Shown: piece by piece, positions 1-12,200 of the stretch
Layout of the letters: each line of letters opens with the position of its first letter
Numbering within the stretch: position 1 is the stretch's first letter
Origin: Diplosphaera chodatii
Lineage: Eukaryota; Chlorophyta; Trebouxiophyceae; Prasiolales; Stichococcaceae
Direction of reading: 5' to 3'
Assembly: GCA_032358165.1 (NCBI GenBank)
Contig: JAALGY010000044.1
Location: 842,570 to 906,569 of the forward strand
DNA length: 64,000 nucleotides
Translations under genes and position numbers: made by a program
Notes under the pieces: generated by a model
Database searches by the model: none
What the model was told of the DNA's origin: nothing
What the model saw: the letters and a program-made list of their open reading frames with translations, nothing else

Positions 1-376
1 ACAGTGCTGAAATTTCCACTGCTGGGTGCGGTCACTGCGGCAGGTTGTGGGTACATGCATGGCCAGCGCCGCCAGCACTTGGCAGTGGAAGCCATGCGTG
101 ACACCCCACACCATCAAAACTGAGCTCAGCAGACGTCTACAGCTGGCCCTCCTCAGCACACCCCGTCTAGCCCCCGTGCAGCACCTGCGCTAGAAGCTCG
201 TCCTGCAGACGTAAGACACATATGCGTCAGACAACCGATACATCACCTGTCGCAATCTGGACACGGCCGTGTGGCAGGTGTCTGCATTGTTGCCGACGGG
301 CAAAGCCACTGCAGGTGGAAGCATGCGACGGCAGAAGCGCCACACAACCAGCGCCGACGCGCGCCGCGCACGCCAC
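1..376. other. Left edge, downstream of the ferredoxin gene
   Basis: No coding block with consistent splice sites or a recognisable protein motif was found. The stretch lies 3' of the minus-strand ferredoxin gene and probably holds its 3' untranslated region. No clear polyadenylation signal could be assigned. Confidence 0.4.
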
Positions 377-968
377 TCAAGTTCCCTCAGTACGTGCATT
401 CGCCGGAGCCGGCAGCTGCGGGCGCACCTCCTCAATGGTGCGGATCCTGCAGTCGGACTGCGGGGTGGACACGCACAGCAGCGCGTAGCCCTTCTCCTTC
501 ACGTCGTCGTCCAGCATCCCCGCGCTCTGGTCCACCTGCCCCGCCTCCTGCACATGGGACAACCCGCGGCAACATCAGGCGACCAGAGCGCCTGGCGTAA
601 TGCCGATGCTGATGTCCCGTTCTTGTGACTGTGTTTCTGCGGCTGTACAAATGTGCTATGTAGCCAGCAGCCAACCCAGCCCCTTATCGACGCACTCGGA
701 CAGACGTCTTCATGCAGCGAAGACCGGACAGCTGCGCAGGTGATGCTTGTTGGATGCTTCCAGGCGCAGCAGCGGCAGCGGCAGAATTCAGGCAGCAGAG
801 GCAGCGAGCGCACCAGCTTGGCGGGGCACGTCATGCAGACGCCCATCTTGCAGTCGTGGCTGAGCTCCAGGCCGCTGTCCAGTGCCGCCTCCAGGATGGT
901 CTGATCCTCCTCCACCTCGAGCGTTGTGGTGCCGGAGTCATGCTGGATCTCAACCTGGAAGTGAGGAA
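377..968 (-). CDS. Plant-type 2Fe-2S ferredoxin, FdC class (3' exons)
   Basis: This is a chloroplast-type ferredoxin that would carry electrons through a 2Fe-2S cluster in the plastid stroma. Two exons are clear: 814-968 and 377-547. The first encodes the beta-grasp fold and the cluster loop DCKMGVCMTC, with Cys-x4-Cys-x2-Cys spacing. The second carries GMLDDDVKEKGYALLC with the fourth cluster cysteine, then PQSDCRIRTIEE and a stop at 377. The splice joins CPAKL to EAGQVDQSAG in phase 0. The wording around the loop (CMTCPAKL, VDQSAGML) matches the ferredoxin C (FdC1-like) group rather than photosynthetic PetF, which would read CRAGACSSC. FdC proteins have an extended C-terminus, and here about 20 residues follow the fourth cysteine region. 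The upstream exon with the transit peptide and start codon could not be fixed. An open frame continues to 1425, and an acceptor just before 968 is likely. Confidence 0.8.
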
Positions 969-1928
969 CTGAAGTGGTATTGCAGCGCCAGGTTGCTGAT
1001 GCGTCCCAGCGTCCGAGCAGGCATTTCGATGTGCAGGCAGCTCGATGCGCTGTCCCGCAGAATCGACTGTCTTTGCTCGGCGGCGCAGGGAAATATGCAA
1101 GGGCACGAGAACTGCTGGCATGGCGCCAGCAGCCGCCTGCAGCACCGACTTGGACGCAGTGCGAACTTGAACAACGATGGCGGTCAGTCCTTGGTAGAAG
1201 CACCTGGTACGCCTGTAGTCGGACGCAGCGCTGCCTGTGATGATGCAACCTGCGTACGGTCGGCACGGCAGCAATGCGCACGCATGCTGGAGCACGCTGA
1301 CCGCAAGGTGCCGCGCTGTGTATCACACTTTGATGAGATGTGGTCCTTAGGCAGGTCATGGCCGTAAGATACGACACCGTTACACTGTGCACCCAGGCTG
1401 CAGTTTCAGTGAGGATTATGACCAATTAAGGACACGCAGCAAGCGTGCAAACCGTGTGCAGCGTGCGCATACCGATAATTTGAGGTGTTTGCGGCAAATT
1501 TCAACTGCTTGTGATTGCAAACGTTGATGTCACGATGGTCTGATTCAGCTGGCGATAAGCATGGGGGCTGATCATCGTCTGGCAGCAGGACGCAGACTGG
1601 GCACCGTCGTGCGCAGTGCGTTGGACCCGCCTCAGTATTTAGCTGCACACTCGTTCTGGTCGTGTCAAATGACGATGTGCATGTTGCGTGCATGTTGGCG
1701 GGTGGACATGCAACACCTGATACTTCTGCACATGCTTTGATCAGACTGTTGACACTGGGCTTCCAAAGAATGGGCACTGCAATAGCATTTTGTGCTGCAC
1801 GGTTCTGCAGCTGTGTGCGGAAGGACGTGCCGCAAGCTGCATCAGCACCCCTGCTAGTGATGGACGACCTGCCGTCAGCCACATGCAGATGCAAGCGGCA
1901 GCCGGCTCCCTACTGAAGACGCTGCCCC
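969..1928. other. Ferredoxin 5' region and eEF1B-gamma 3' flank
   Basis: The missing first exon(s) of the ferredoxin, with its plastid transit peptide, should lie here on the minus strand. Several Met-initiated Arg/Ser/Ala-rich frames between about 1100 and 1425 are candidates, but none joins convincingly. The right part also holds the 3' untranslated region of the eEF1B-gamma gene. Nothing else was recognised. Confidence 0.35.
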
Positions 1929-4900
1929 CTACTTGAAGACCTTGCACTCCACATTCTCCAGGCCATCGATCTTCTCCTCCTCCGCGATCATGTCCTCTAC
2001 CCGCTTCTTTTGGGCCTGTCGCACCAGGCAGAGACAGTTCACCGTGTGCAGAAGGGGCCTGACATTGCAAACTGCTGCGCGACGGCATGACTGCTTTGGG
2101 CCTGCATATTGTCGCCACCTCCGCAAGCCACACCCTGTAGCCAAGTCTCACCTCATCCGAGACGTCCACCTTCGTCCAGTCATACAGCTCCAGGTCGTAG
2201 CACTCGTCCTGAAGGCACACGAGCTGCTATGTCAGCATGTTGACGCCCGCACGTGCTCTTGAAACCCATAAACACATATGATATATGCAGGAAAGCAATG
2301 TGTCTTGACAACAGGTGCAACCGCAGTCTGGTGACGCCCTTACCTTCATGATCTGTGGGATATCCTGGCCGCGGAACAGCCACACGCCCCTGCGACAGAA
2401 GCAGCGCATCAGCAACCAGGGCAGCGTTGCGCGCCGCCAGGTCGTCGTTCCGAAAACCATGCACTCTACTTTGCCGTAGCACTGCATGCTGAGAGGCCGG
2501 CCTCACCGGATCGGGAACTCGCCCTTCTCGTTCTTCAGGATGCACATGACGGCAAAGGCGTACTGCAGAGGCGACAGCAGCAGTCAGCGATAGCCTTGTC
2601 GACCATGTACACATGCTGCATTGGATCATGCCTCTGCCGCGGACGCACCTTCCGGACATAGTCCACCCGCTGCAGCATGCCGCCAACCTTGTTCATGACC
2701 ACGAAGTTGACCTGCACGACACAGCAGTGACTACATCAAGCCACTGTGACTCCACGACGACACGGTCAGTGACACATTTGCCATACAGTCAGAGCGGCAG
2801 CTGGCACATGCATCCACCGCACCGTGTTCTCGTCGGTGTACTTGTAGTCGCAGAACCACAGCGAGAAGCCCTGCAGCACACATACGCCATGCCAAATGTG
2901 TCTTAAACCTTGTATGCGGCTCTGTCATCCATACGCAGCAAGCAGGCAGCATGCGGACTGGACGGTGAGTGCTGCTGCGCACCTCGGGGTCGTAGCCCTC
3001 GAAGTGCTCCTGGGTGGGGCTGTTGGGCACGTCCGCGCCGTTCCACAGGCCCGCGATGCAGATCTCCCGGAACTTCGCCGCGGGCGTGTTGCTGTACAGC
3101 CGCTTCCAGGAGTCCAGGATCTGCGGGTTGTGCAGGTCACTGATGTCATGGGAGGACGCACACACACCAACCGGCGACTGTCCCCCAGAGCAATGCCTGG
3201 TGTCACACCCATCTACGGTCGACTGCCCCCAAGAGCAACCCTGGTGTCACACCGATGGGCATCCTCGTATATTGGGTTGTAGCACAGGGTCGATGTGGCA
3301 TGTGTGGATCACTCTGCACAGCACGTGTGCAGCAGTGCTGCCCAATGTGCCTGCTCGGCCGCCCTTTCGAGACGGCGACCTCGAGACGGCGACTTCGGGA
3401 CAGCGCTGGGTGGTGCGCGCACCATCTTTGAGGGCGGCAGCTGGTCCAGCGGGTTCTTCGGCTTCTCCGCCTTGGCGGGGGCCTCGGGCGGCGGCGCAGC
3501 GGCGGCCGCAGCAGCGGCAGGCTTGGCATCCTCCTGAACGCACACAGCACCGGGTTCAGCAGCTGCGGGTGTGCTCAGGGCAGGCAGTCGAACCTTGTCG
3601 CGTCACTGCCGGTGTGAGGCACACGGTTGAGCTTGGAGCCAACTGTCAGCGACGGGGCTCATCGCAGCGACTGGCCGCGCTGCGCACCCACCTTGGGCTT
3701 CTGAGGCTTCTGAGGAGGCGCCTCCTTCTTCTTCTCGTCCTTCTTGCCAGCCGCCGGCGCTGCATCGCAGTCGGCAAATACCTCAGATTGACACCCGCTG
3801 CGCATCTCAGGCCAGGCAGGACCATTGGCTGCCGGCGCATGTCTGACGTGGTAGCACTGACAGCAGGGAGTTCAGAACATGATCAGCGCTGCCCACCCTT
3901 GGGCGGCTCGCTGCACAGCTGCACATCGTCGCCGACCACGGCGGCGAACTTGGGCTGGCGCGCCAGCGTTGTGAAGTAGCGCTCCACGCTGGGGAAGTCC
4001 TTCCGGAACGTCGGGTCGAACACCTGCAGACATCGCTCGCACTCCCTCTGGGACTTCGCCACTGCGTCCACACGGTGCCGCCTGGGTGCGCCGCGCCAAC
4101 GCGTGTCATGCTCAGGAGCAGCTCCCAAGACACAGTACGGCACAGGTGCCCCATGTGATGACAGCAGCCGCGACTGCAGCTTCCAGCCGTACGCTGGGTT
4201 TCCTCTCTCTCTCTCTCTCTCTCTGTCTACTCTCGGCAGACTGCCGGGCTGCCCACCTTGGTGAAGCCGTAGAACAGGTTGCAGAAGGTGATGATGTCGG
4301 CCAGCGTGACGTTGTCGCCTACCAGGTAGGTGTGCGACTGCAGGTACGCGTCCAACGTGCCCAGCGCCTTCTTCAGCGCCTCCTGCGCCGCCGCCTCCTT
4401 CTGCGGTTTGTGCATGCAGTCGCACGCGTGAGCACGGGCGTTGCATGCATGTGTGGAACAACGGCAAGATGCCTGGCTGGCAGGCCATGCACACGCTGAC
4501 GCTTGCTATTGGATGATGCAGGTGGCAAAGCCAGCATTGTGTAAGCTGTACAAGGCACCAGGGCTGGGCAGTGCCCGCCTTGCCGGGCATTCCTCAGCGG
4601 ACCCTGAATCATGCTGACGCATCAGCACCCGAAACATGCACGGCGCTGCACACAGGACACTCACCTTCTTGTCATACGGCAGGTAGCCGACGTAGGGCAG
4701 CACCCACGACAGCAGCGGCCCGTCCACCTCGTTGGTGCTGAAGTCGATCCACGACTCCACAAAGGCCTGCGGTGCGCATCACAACACCGACCTTGTGGAC
4801 CGGATCCTACTGGAGCCCATGCTCAGCCGCCAAGCACCCACCAGTGGTCCAGGCGAAGTCAGCCTGCGTCGTGAACGCAAGGGAACCTATAGTGGCGTCA

Positions 4901-5552
4901 AATAAATCAAATCGATTAAACAAAGCAACCCACCGTGTCCAGCAGCGTGGTGCCGAAGAGGCCCGTGTCTGCAAGGCGCGCCACATACCGCGCGATGGCA
5001 TTGGACTCAAAGATGCCGCCCTCCGGCGTCTCCAGCGTAGGCACCTGTTCAGTAGTCCACGCACGGTCGGCCGGTCAGCCTCAACCAGCACACTTGCTGG
5101 AAAGTAGTGTGGATGCTCTGCTCATATATGCAGATCAGCTTCGAGACAGTGGTTGGCAGATCAGCTCTATCCCGGGGGTTTAATGCTCACGACAGTAGTC
5201 ATGTGCATGCAAGGCAGCGTGTGATCAGCTCACACGGCGATGCACAGTCCGGCGGCTTCCAGCATTTATTGTAGGATGGCAGCCGCCGAGTTCATTGCGA
5301 TAGGGCGACGGATCGCAATACGCCATATGAATCTTCAGCCCCATAAGCGGTGGGATTGCAGAGAGAAGCGGTCTAGAGGCTCACCTTGCCGTTGGGGTTC
5401 AGCTTCAAGAACTCGGGTGTCTTGTTCGTGACGCCCATCTGGAAGTCTGACGGCACCTCAATGTCCACGCTGACATACTGCGCGGCGATCAGCGCCTTGT
5501 AGGCGTTCTTGTTGCCCGGGTACGTGTACAGCTTCAGCTTGGGCTGCGTCAT
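1929..5552 (-). CDS. EEF1G: Elongation factor 1B gamma (eEF1B-gamma)
   Basis: This is the structural subunit of the eEF1B guanine-nucleotide exchange complex that recharges eEF1A during cytosolic translation. The model is complete with 14 exons (5385-5552, 4934-5044, 4665-4766, 4257-4400, 3897-4023, 3692-3759, 3423-3533, 2983-3120, 2823-2870, 2649-2711, 2507-2562, 2344-2389, 2152-2208, 1929-2015). All junctions are GT-AG and frame-consistent, giving 441 residues. The protein starts [20 protein letters not shown]. Residues about 1-215 are a glutathione-S-transferase-like domain ([33 protein letters not shown]). A Lys/Ala/Pro-rich linker follows (about 220-275), then the conserved C-terminal domain with [46 protein letters not shown] and ECKVFK at the end. 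Family members are about 410-450 residues, so it is full length. The intron after exon 4 has a CT-repeat and intron 7 a short direct repeat. Confidence 0.95.
4203..4226. repeat. CT dinucleotide tract in an eEF1B-gamma intron
   Basis: About eleven consecutive CT units lie in the intron between exons 4 and 5 of the eEF1B-gamma gene. On the coding (minus) strand this reads as an AG-rich purine tract. It looks like a simple microsatellite, and no function is visible. Confidence 0.8.
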
Positions 5553-6217
5553 GGTGAATGTCCCTTGGACAGCACTGTTGAGCACGAGAGCCCTGGCCGG
5601 ACTGCGATACTGTAACGCTGACTGCTCCTGCAGACGTTCCTCAGCGTCACCCGAAGCTTGCTCAGAGTCTGAAAGTAGACGAACACATGCAGTTGCAGAG
5701 AGCAGGCCTGAGCCGGCAGAGCTACTAAGGGACTCCACAGGGTTGTGTTCAGTATGATAGTCCCAGCAGCTGCAGAAGCTGAGAAATACAAAGGACCAGC
5801 GCAACAGCCGCGCCTTGGGAGTGCGTCTCTTGCTGTGGCGATTCACCTGCTGTATACTAGTCACGAACAGCATGTGCAGCCAGTAAGTTTGCCTGGACCT
5901 CTGTCTGTAGCGCTGTCAAGGCCACCTGGTTGAGCAGATGCTCTGCTTTCGGACCGTCGACGCAGCTCGCTCAAGTTGGCGCACGGCGCCTCGACTTGCA
6001 TCAGATCATCAGAGTTGAACCCCGACATCAGCGCCTGGGGGAGCCTGTTCCATATTGCCAGCTGACCACCAAAGTCCTCGCCTGGCCTCGCGGCGTGCAA
6101 GGCCGCAGCCGCGGCATGGTAGCATCGGGCCAAAGTCGCGCAAGCGTGCCATCTTCGATGGCTCAGCGATGCACATAGCCTGCTCCCCAGCGGCAGCCGG
6201 TGGCAGCAGGCGCCAGG
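5553..6217. promoter_or_regulatory. Divergent promoter interval, eEF1B-gamma / RUNKEL
   Basis: These 665 bases separate the start codons of two divergently transcribed genes. They must contain both promoters and 5' leaders unless upstream non-coding exons exist. No TATA-like box or other motif could be assigned with confidence. Confidence 0.5.
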
Positions 6218-9200
6218 ATGATCGAGAACTTCCAGTGCGCTGCCATGCCGCGTGCACCGGCGCAACCTGCAGTGCTCCTGCAGTCCGTGCCTGGCGCTGA
6301 AAACGGTGCGCACGTGCACGTGCAGCCAGGACGTGGTCATCGGCGAGGGAAAGCACTGCAAGGTGTGGAAGGCGCGGGAGCGCAAGACCATCAACTACTA
6401 TGCGCTCAAGCGCGCGGACTGCAGCACGCGGTCCCGCAGGGAACGAGTGGAGCAGGAGGTGGGGTGCTGCCGTCTCACCGGATCGGTGTCATATATACAA
6501 GCAGCCTGCGGACACCAACTCACCTGATCAGCGGCCTGCATTGCGCAGAGCAGCGGTGGTGATCAGCTGGCCTGCTGACCGACGCCTGTGCGCCCCTGCA
6601 GGTCTCCGCCTTGCGCACGCTGGACCACAACAACATCGTCAAATTCCGCGACTGGTGCGAGCATCAGATGTGCAAATCAGTCGTGTGACGTTACGGCTGC
6701 AGTGGTCAGCAGGATTGCTGATGGCAGAGGTCTCAGAGGGGAGCGCCCCGCAGCTGACGCCGTGAGGCAAAACCACCCCGATTGCGCAGGTACGAGAGCG
6801 CGCGCAGCTACTGGCTGGTGCTGGAGTTCTGCGTCGGCGGCTGCCTGGCGGACGTGCTGCGGGAGGACCGCCGGCTGCCGGAGCCCGTCGTGCGGGACTT
6901 CGGCCTCGGGCTCGCCGCGTCGCTGCAGTACTGCCACTCCCAGGTGCCGCCGCGGCAAAGTCACGCTGCTGTGAGTGACCGAGCATGCGGGCACATGCAG
7001 CACGGCACGGGATCTGGAGCTGCTGCCGGTGCTGGCTGATCTACTGCCTGCTGGTGTGCTGGCGGTGCAGTCGCTGATCTACGGCGACCTCAAGCCGTCG
7101 AACCTGCTGCTGGACGAGAACGGCACCATCAAGCTGGGCGGCTTCGGGCTGTCGCGCCACCTCCACAACATCAACTCCGCGCCGCCGTCCAAGCACCCGC
7201 CGGTATGTCGATGCGGCAGCTGGTCACGGCACAGTCGACCCACGACCCACACACCATGCCGCTCGCTTGCGATGAACGCGTCCGTCCCTCCAGCAACTCC
7301 AGGCGGGGTGCGGTTCAACCTCTGATTGGACCCCGGCACTGTGGCACTTGCAGGCCACCGCCGGCTCGCCGCACTACATGGCGCCGGAGCTGTTCCAGCC
7401 GGGGGCGGTCTACTCGTTCGCCAGCGACCTGTGGGCGCTGGGCGTGGTGCTGCACGAGTGCTTCGCCGGGGTGCAGCCCTTTCGGCGGGAGCTGTTCGCC
7501 GACCTGCAGCGCGACATCGAGGCCGCGCCGCCGCCGCCGCTCGAGGGTGGGCGCACAGGGCTGTGCTGCACAGCCAGTGATGCGGCCACAGCTGCGCATG
7601 TTCTGCGGTGCTGCTGGCGACCTGCTGTTCCTGCCCGCAAGCACTGCCTGTTGGCGGGATGTGGCATCAAGAACCTGTTGTCGTCAGGGCAAGGTGGTCC
7701 CGCCTCTGCAGGCGCCAGCCCGGAGTTCCAGGACCTGATCAGCCAGCTGCTGGACAAGAACCCAGCCACGCGCATGGGCTGGGCGCGGCTGCGGGTAAGC
7801 ATCTGTGGACATGTTGATGGTTTAGGGGTGGATCGGCTGTGCAGGCGATGTTGTCGCTACTGTTGGTCACGTGAACACCTGGGTGACTGCAACCATGGAA
7901 GTCTGCACTGCTGTAGCACCAGCGTGCTTGGCGACTGCTGCTCAGCGGGATGCCCACGATGACATGCCGCAGGCGCACCCCTTCTGGCGGCTGGGCGCTG
8001 CTGCAAAGGGCGCGGAAGTCTCTCTGCCCAAGCTGCGGCTGCCGCGCGAGACCGCCTTCGAGGCGTACGTCGAGCGCGCCGGGCTCCTCAGGGCCGGCAG
8101 GGGCGCGCCCGACAAGGTAAGCAAACAATTCCTTCTGGAAACACGAGACACTCCTAGCTGGTGGGCCTACTGCATATAGGCTATGGCAAGTGCTGCAGCT
8201 CAAGAACGCAAGGCACAGCTGCATGCCCGCTGCTATACAGCATGCAGCATACCCTGGCAGCTCAGTCAGCATGCTGCCGCCTGCTGCCCTCCTCAGGCTG
8301 GCGGCAGCCCGGCCGATGCGGTGAAGCACGCGCTGCGGCTGTCGATGGTCGTCCGCAAGAACCTGGAGACAGACGCAGCGGGCGGCGGTGAGATCATACC
8401 CAACGCGTCTAGTCAATCAAGCGGCTTTGGAAATACAATAAGATTTGCATCGAAACACAAAGTCCAATGTGCAGAACTATCAATGTGATCCACAATCTGC
8501 GCCTTTGGCAACAGTGCGTTTCGTCTTGTGTAGGCTCCAGGGAGTATGCCAACATCAGCGCGGGCGCGGGGGCGGCCGACGTGCGGCTGCACACTCCGGA
8601 CGCTGAGGTGGACTTTGACGACCACGCCTCGGAAGCAGGTGGCGGGCCCTTTCAAATACCATGCCGTGGTCATGCACACTGATAGCTGTCTGCATCGTTG
8701 GCTTGACACTCTGACTCCTCAACATTGCGGTCGCCTATTCCTGCAACCTAGGCAACTCACCTCGCGAGGCGATACGATACACTGCGCATGCACCCATGAA
8801 CATTTGTGCAACTTTGACCTTCGATCTGGTCCCGCTCGAACCCATCGCTGCATGCTGGCAACTCATGCGCAACCTCACAAAGTTTGCGCTGCCGCAGGGA
8901 CGTCCGAGAGCAGCGACGACCCCAGCGCGTCCGCGGCAGTGGACAACTCGGCGGCCGACGGCGCCCAGGGCGGGGCGGAGCGCTCCCGGCTGGCGGCGCT
9001 CGCGGCCGGCAGCGTTCGCGTGTCCTTCGCGACGCCGCCGCCGCCGCAGGTGCCTCTGAGCGCAGGGTGCACGACCAAGAGTATTTTGGCAAGCCACCAC
9101 AGGGCAGCCAGGCTGCCGAGCCCCGACGTGTTGAGGGAAATGCCCTGGTCAGCTCGGCAGCTGCACGAGCCGCTTCTGTGCAGGCAGCGAGCAGTCGTAT

Positions 9201-12200
9201 GCGCTGCATGTTGCCTCGCTGATGACCAGCCACGTGTCACCACGGAGTCCAGATGGATTGAAAGCAGTCACCCCATTCACCCCTGTGCACCTGATGTGCA
9301 CTCGGCCGACTGAACCAACAAGAAAAGGGCTGGTGCCGCATCTGCAGGCCGCTGCTCGGGTGACTGCTGCACAACAGATGGCGCAGCAGGCCGCGCGGCA
9401 GCCGCCGGCGCACCCGCTGACGTCGCCAGCCCAGCGCCAGCCGCCAGGGACGCCCCAGGGTGGGCCCCCCGGCGCGGCGGCAGCCGTCGCCCACGATGTG
9501 CTCCAGACGCCAACCGCCTTTGCCGCGGCCTGGGGCGGCGGCGGCGGCGCCGATGCGGCTCCCACTCCAGCCCCTGCAGGCACGTCGGGGTTGCTTGTGC
9601 GGGCTGCCGGGCATCGCAGAGGCTCGGTGCACTGTTGTGGCAAAAGTACAGGCGCGTTGCACGTGAGCAGTGCAAGACTGAGCTCTCTGCGGCACTGCAT
9701 ATGCCGGAAAGAAAGGCGGTCAGTTTGATTCGTGCAGCGCAAGGTAGAAATGCTCAGTGCTCAGCACTTTTGTCAGCGAGCTGCAGACCCGAGCCAGCCG
9801 CTGCGGGCGGAGGCGCTGGTGTGGCAGTCGCAGCCCCCCAGCATCAAGCCCATCATCGGCAACCTGCGTATTGAGCCGCACCGCCAGCCCAAGTTCGACG
9901 AGCGCCTGCTGGGCTTCCCCGCCTGGGTGCGCTGCCCGCTGCCGTCATGTGCAACATGAAATCATCTTCCAATGGGGTGCACGTCTCACCGGTTGCAGCC
10001 TGGCAGCTGTGGTGAGCCAGCTGCGCTTGCGCCTTGGGGGCCAGGTGTACCTGCGCATCAGACTGCTCATGCTCAGGGTCAGAAATTCCACACATCAGCG
10101 GGTGAGACCTTCATCTGCGCGTGCTTGCAGGATGCGCGGCAGCTGCAGGCGGCGCGCCCGTCGGACCAGGACATGTTTGTGACCGCCATCTGCCGCGTGC
10201 TGGCGTCTGAAGTGTCCATCAAAGAAAAGGTGCGCCCCCTGGCTGCACAGCAACCAAGGCTGCATGGGAGCTCATGTGGAGCGCAGATTGGCCGTCCCGA
10301 TCGACAAGGGTGTTGCTCTGACGGGCACCGGCCTTCGTGGACGTGTGCCTTGCTCACATGCAGTCGAACCTGCTGGCATACATGGAGGCTCGTCTGCTGG
10401 GCAACAACGCCAACTCCAACACCTTCATCAACTGCCTGGAGTTGGCCGAGCTGCTGGTGGGTGGCATCGTGGGCCTCAAACCCTGACTACACAGCAACCT
10501 GCACAGCAACCCAGCGAGATCAGTCCTGATGACCCACATGTCTTCGGGCAGTTGCCGGTCGCGGCTGCGCCAGTGGCTTTGGTGTATCACTGAACGCCTG
10601 CGTTCACTGCAGCAGCAGCAGCAGTCTGCACCGCATTCGGGCAGCGCCTGATGCGGTGGCGGTCCCTGTACAGGTGGGCTCGCTGCGGGGCCTGTGCGCG
10701 GGCGGCGGCAAGGGGCGCGACCGCGACGGCCTCAAGGCGCAGCTGGCGCTGGTGCTGGGCCTGCTCATCCGCCACGCGACCGTCATCGACGCGTCCCTGT
10801 CCGCCACAGGTGCGTAGCCATTCCGTGCGGTGTGAAGGTGGGGCCTGTTTGCCCGGCCGTCTGTACAACCGCCGTGCCACCACCATTGACGCCGCACTAA
10901 CCGCCACTGGTGCGCGGCAGATCCTGCAGAAGCCGATCAACCAATGCTGAGTCACTGCTGTGCCCTTACCGACGCCATGCCATCGACGCCGCCCTGGCGC
11001 TTACAGATGCATGCTCCATCCAGAGGATGCGGCAATCAGGACACACTGCAAGCAGCGGACATGTGCCTGAGTTTCTTCGCAGTGCATGCTGTGTGGCTTA
11101 AGCGCCTCAGGTTTGGACCTCCACGTGACGACAACTTGCAGGTTGTGACACCGCATTCTGGTTTGCAGGCATCCTGGATGTGCTGATGCTGGCGGCGGGC
11201 GACAAGTCGGAGCGGGTGCAGCGCAAGGCGGTTGCCGCCTTTGGCGAGCTGCTGTTCTTCATCTCGCACCAGGGTCCAGCGCAGGAGGCCTTTGCACCGG
11301 TGCGCTGCTGAGTGGTGTCCAATCTGCACCCTTGGTTCAGTCAATGGTATGCAAACATAACTGCCGGTTGCTGTTTTGCATCGTGAAACTCTCGCGTCGC
11401 CGGGCAGAAGGCGGCAGCATACAGGCCACCTGCAAGACGACCAAACAAACAGACGCCCTGTGCTGCCTGCAGTGCGCCCCGGCAGAGCAGCCCGGCAGCG
11501 GGAAGCACTCGGCGGCGGCGGCGGCGCCGGGGCGGTGGCACGTGCCGCCGTCCGCCATCGCCCTCATCTCCCATGTGCTGAAGCCCGGCGGCGACGAAGT
11601 TGCACAGGTGGGCGTCTGGCATTGCACCAGGTCTGTACCGCCACCCTGGCGCCCAAATCTACTGTTGACACCAGGTCCTGAGCGGCCTGACTGCCGCTCT
11701 GCCACTCAGGCCCATGTGCAGGACCTCCGCCACTGATGACACTGCCTGGCTGCAAGCGGTCGCCTGCCCTGCAGCACTACGCGGCGCGCACGGTGGAGAA
11801 CATCGCGGCGCTGGGCGGCAGCTGGGCGGCGGCCCTGGCCGACGGCCTGCTCATCGGCAACCTGGTCAGCCTGTGGCGGGGCGCCAGGTGCGCGGGATGG
11901 ATGGCGCGCTGTGCTGCGCCTGAGCGCTGCAGTCGTCGAGAGCTGCATGAGCGCCTGCTCCATTTCGCACAGCCCCACACGGGCATCCGTCTGATGAAAG
12001 CCCTCTGTCACGGGAGGGAGGTGCCGGGTGCACCTGGGGCCTGCGCCCTGCAGCGCGGCGCGCGCCGCCAGATGCCCGCCCCGGTGTGTGCCAACTCACA
12101 GCGCAACATTTCTGCGACACAGGAGCGAGGCGCTGCGGGAGGCTGCGGCGGGCGCGCTGGCGTGCGTGCTGCACCACTCGCCGCCGCAGCTGGCGGCGCT

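Noticed and set aside
6200..6217. Upstream Met giving MAAGARMIENF as RUNKEL start
   Set aside because: RUNKEL/ULK4 proteins begin almost directly with the first kinase strand. The Met at 6218, with the 17-base first exon, gives this pattern and keeps frame through the next exon.
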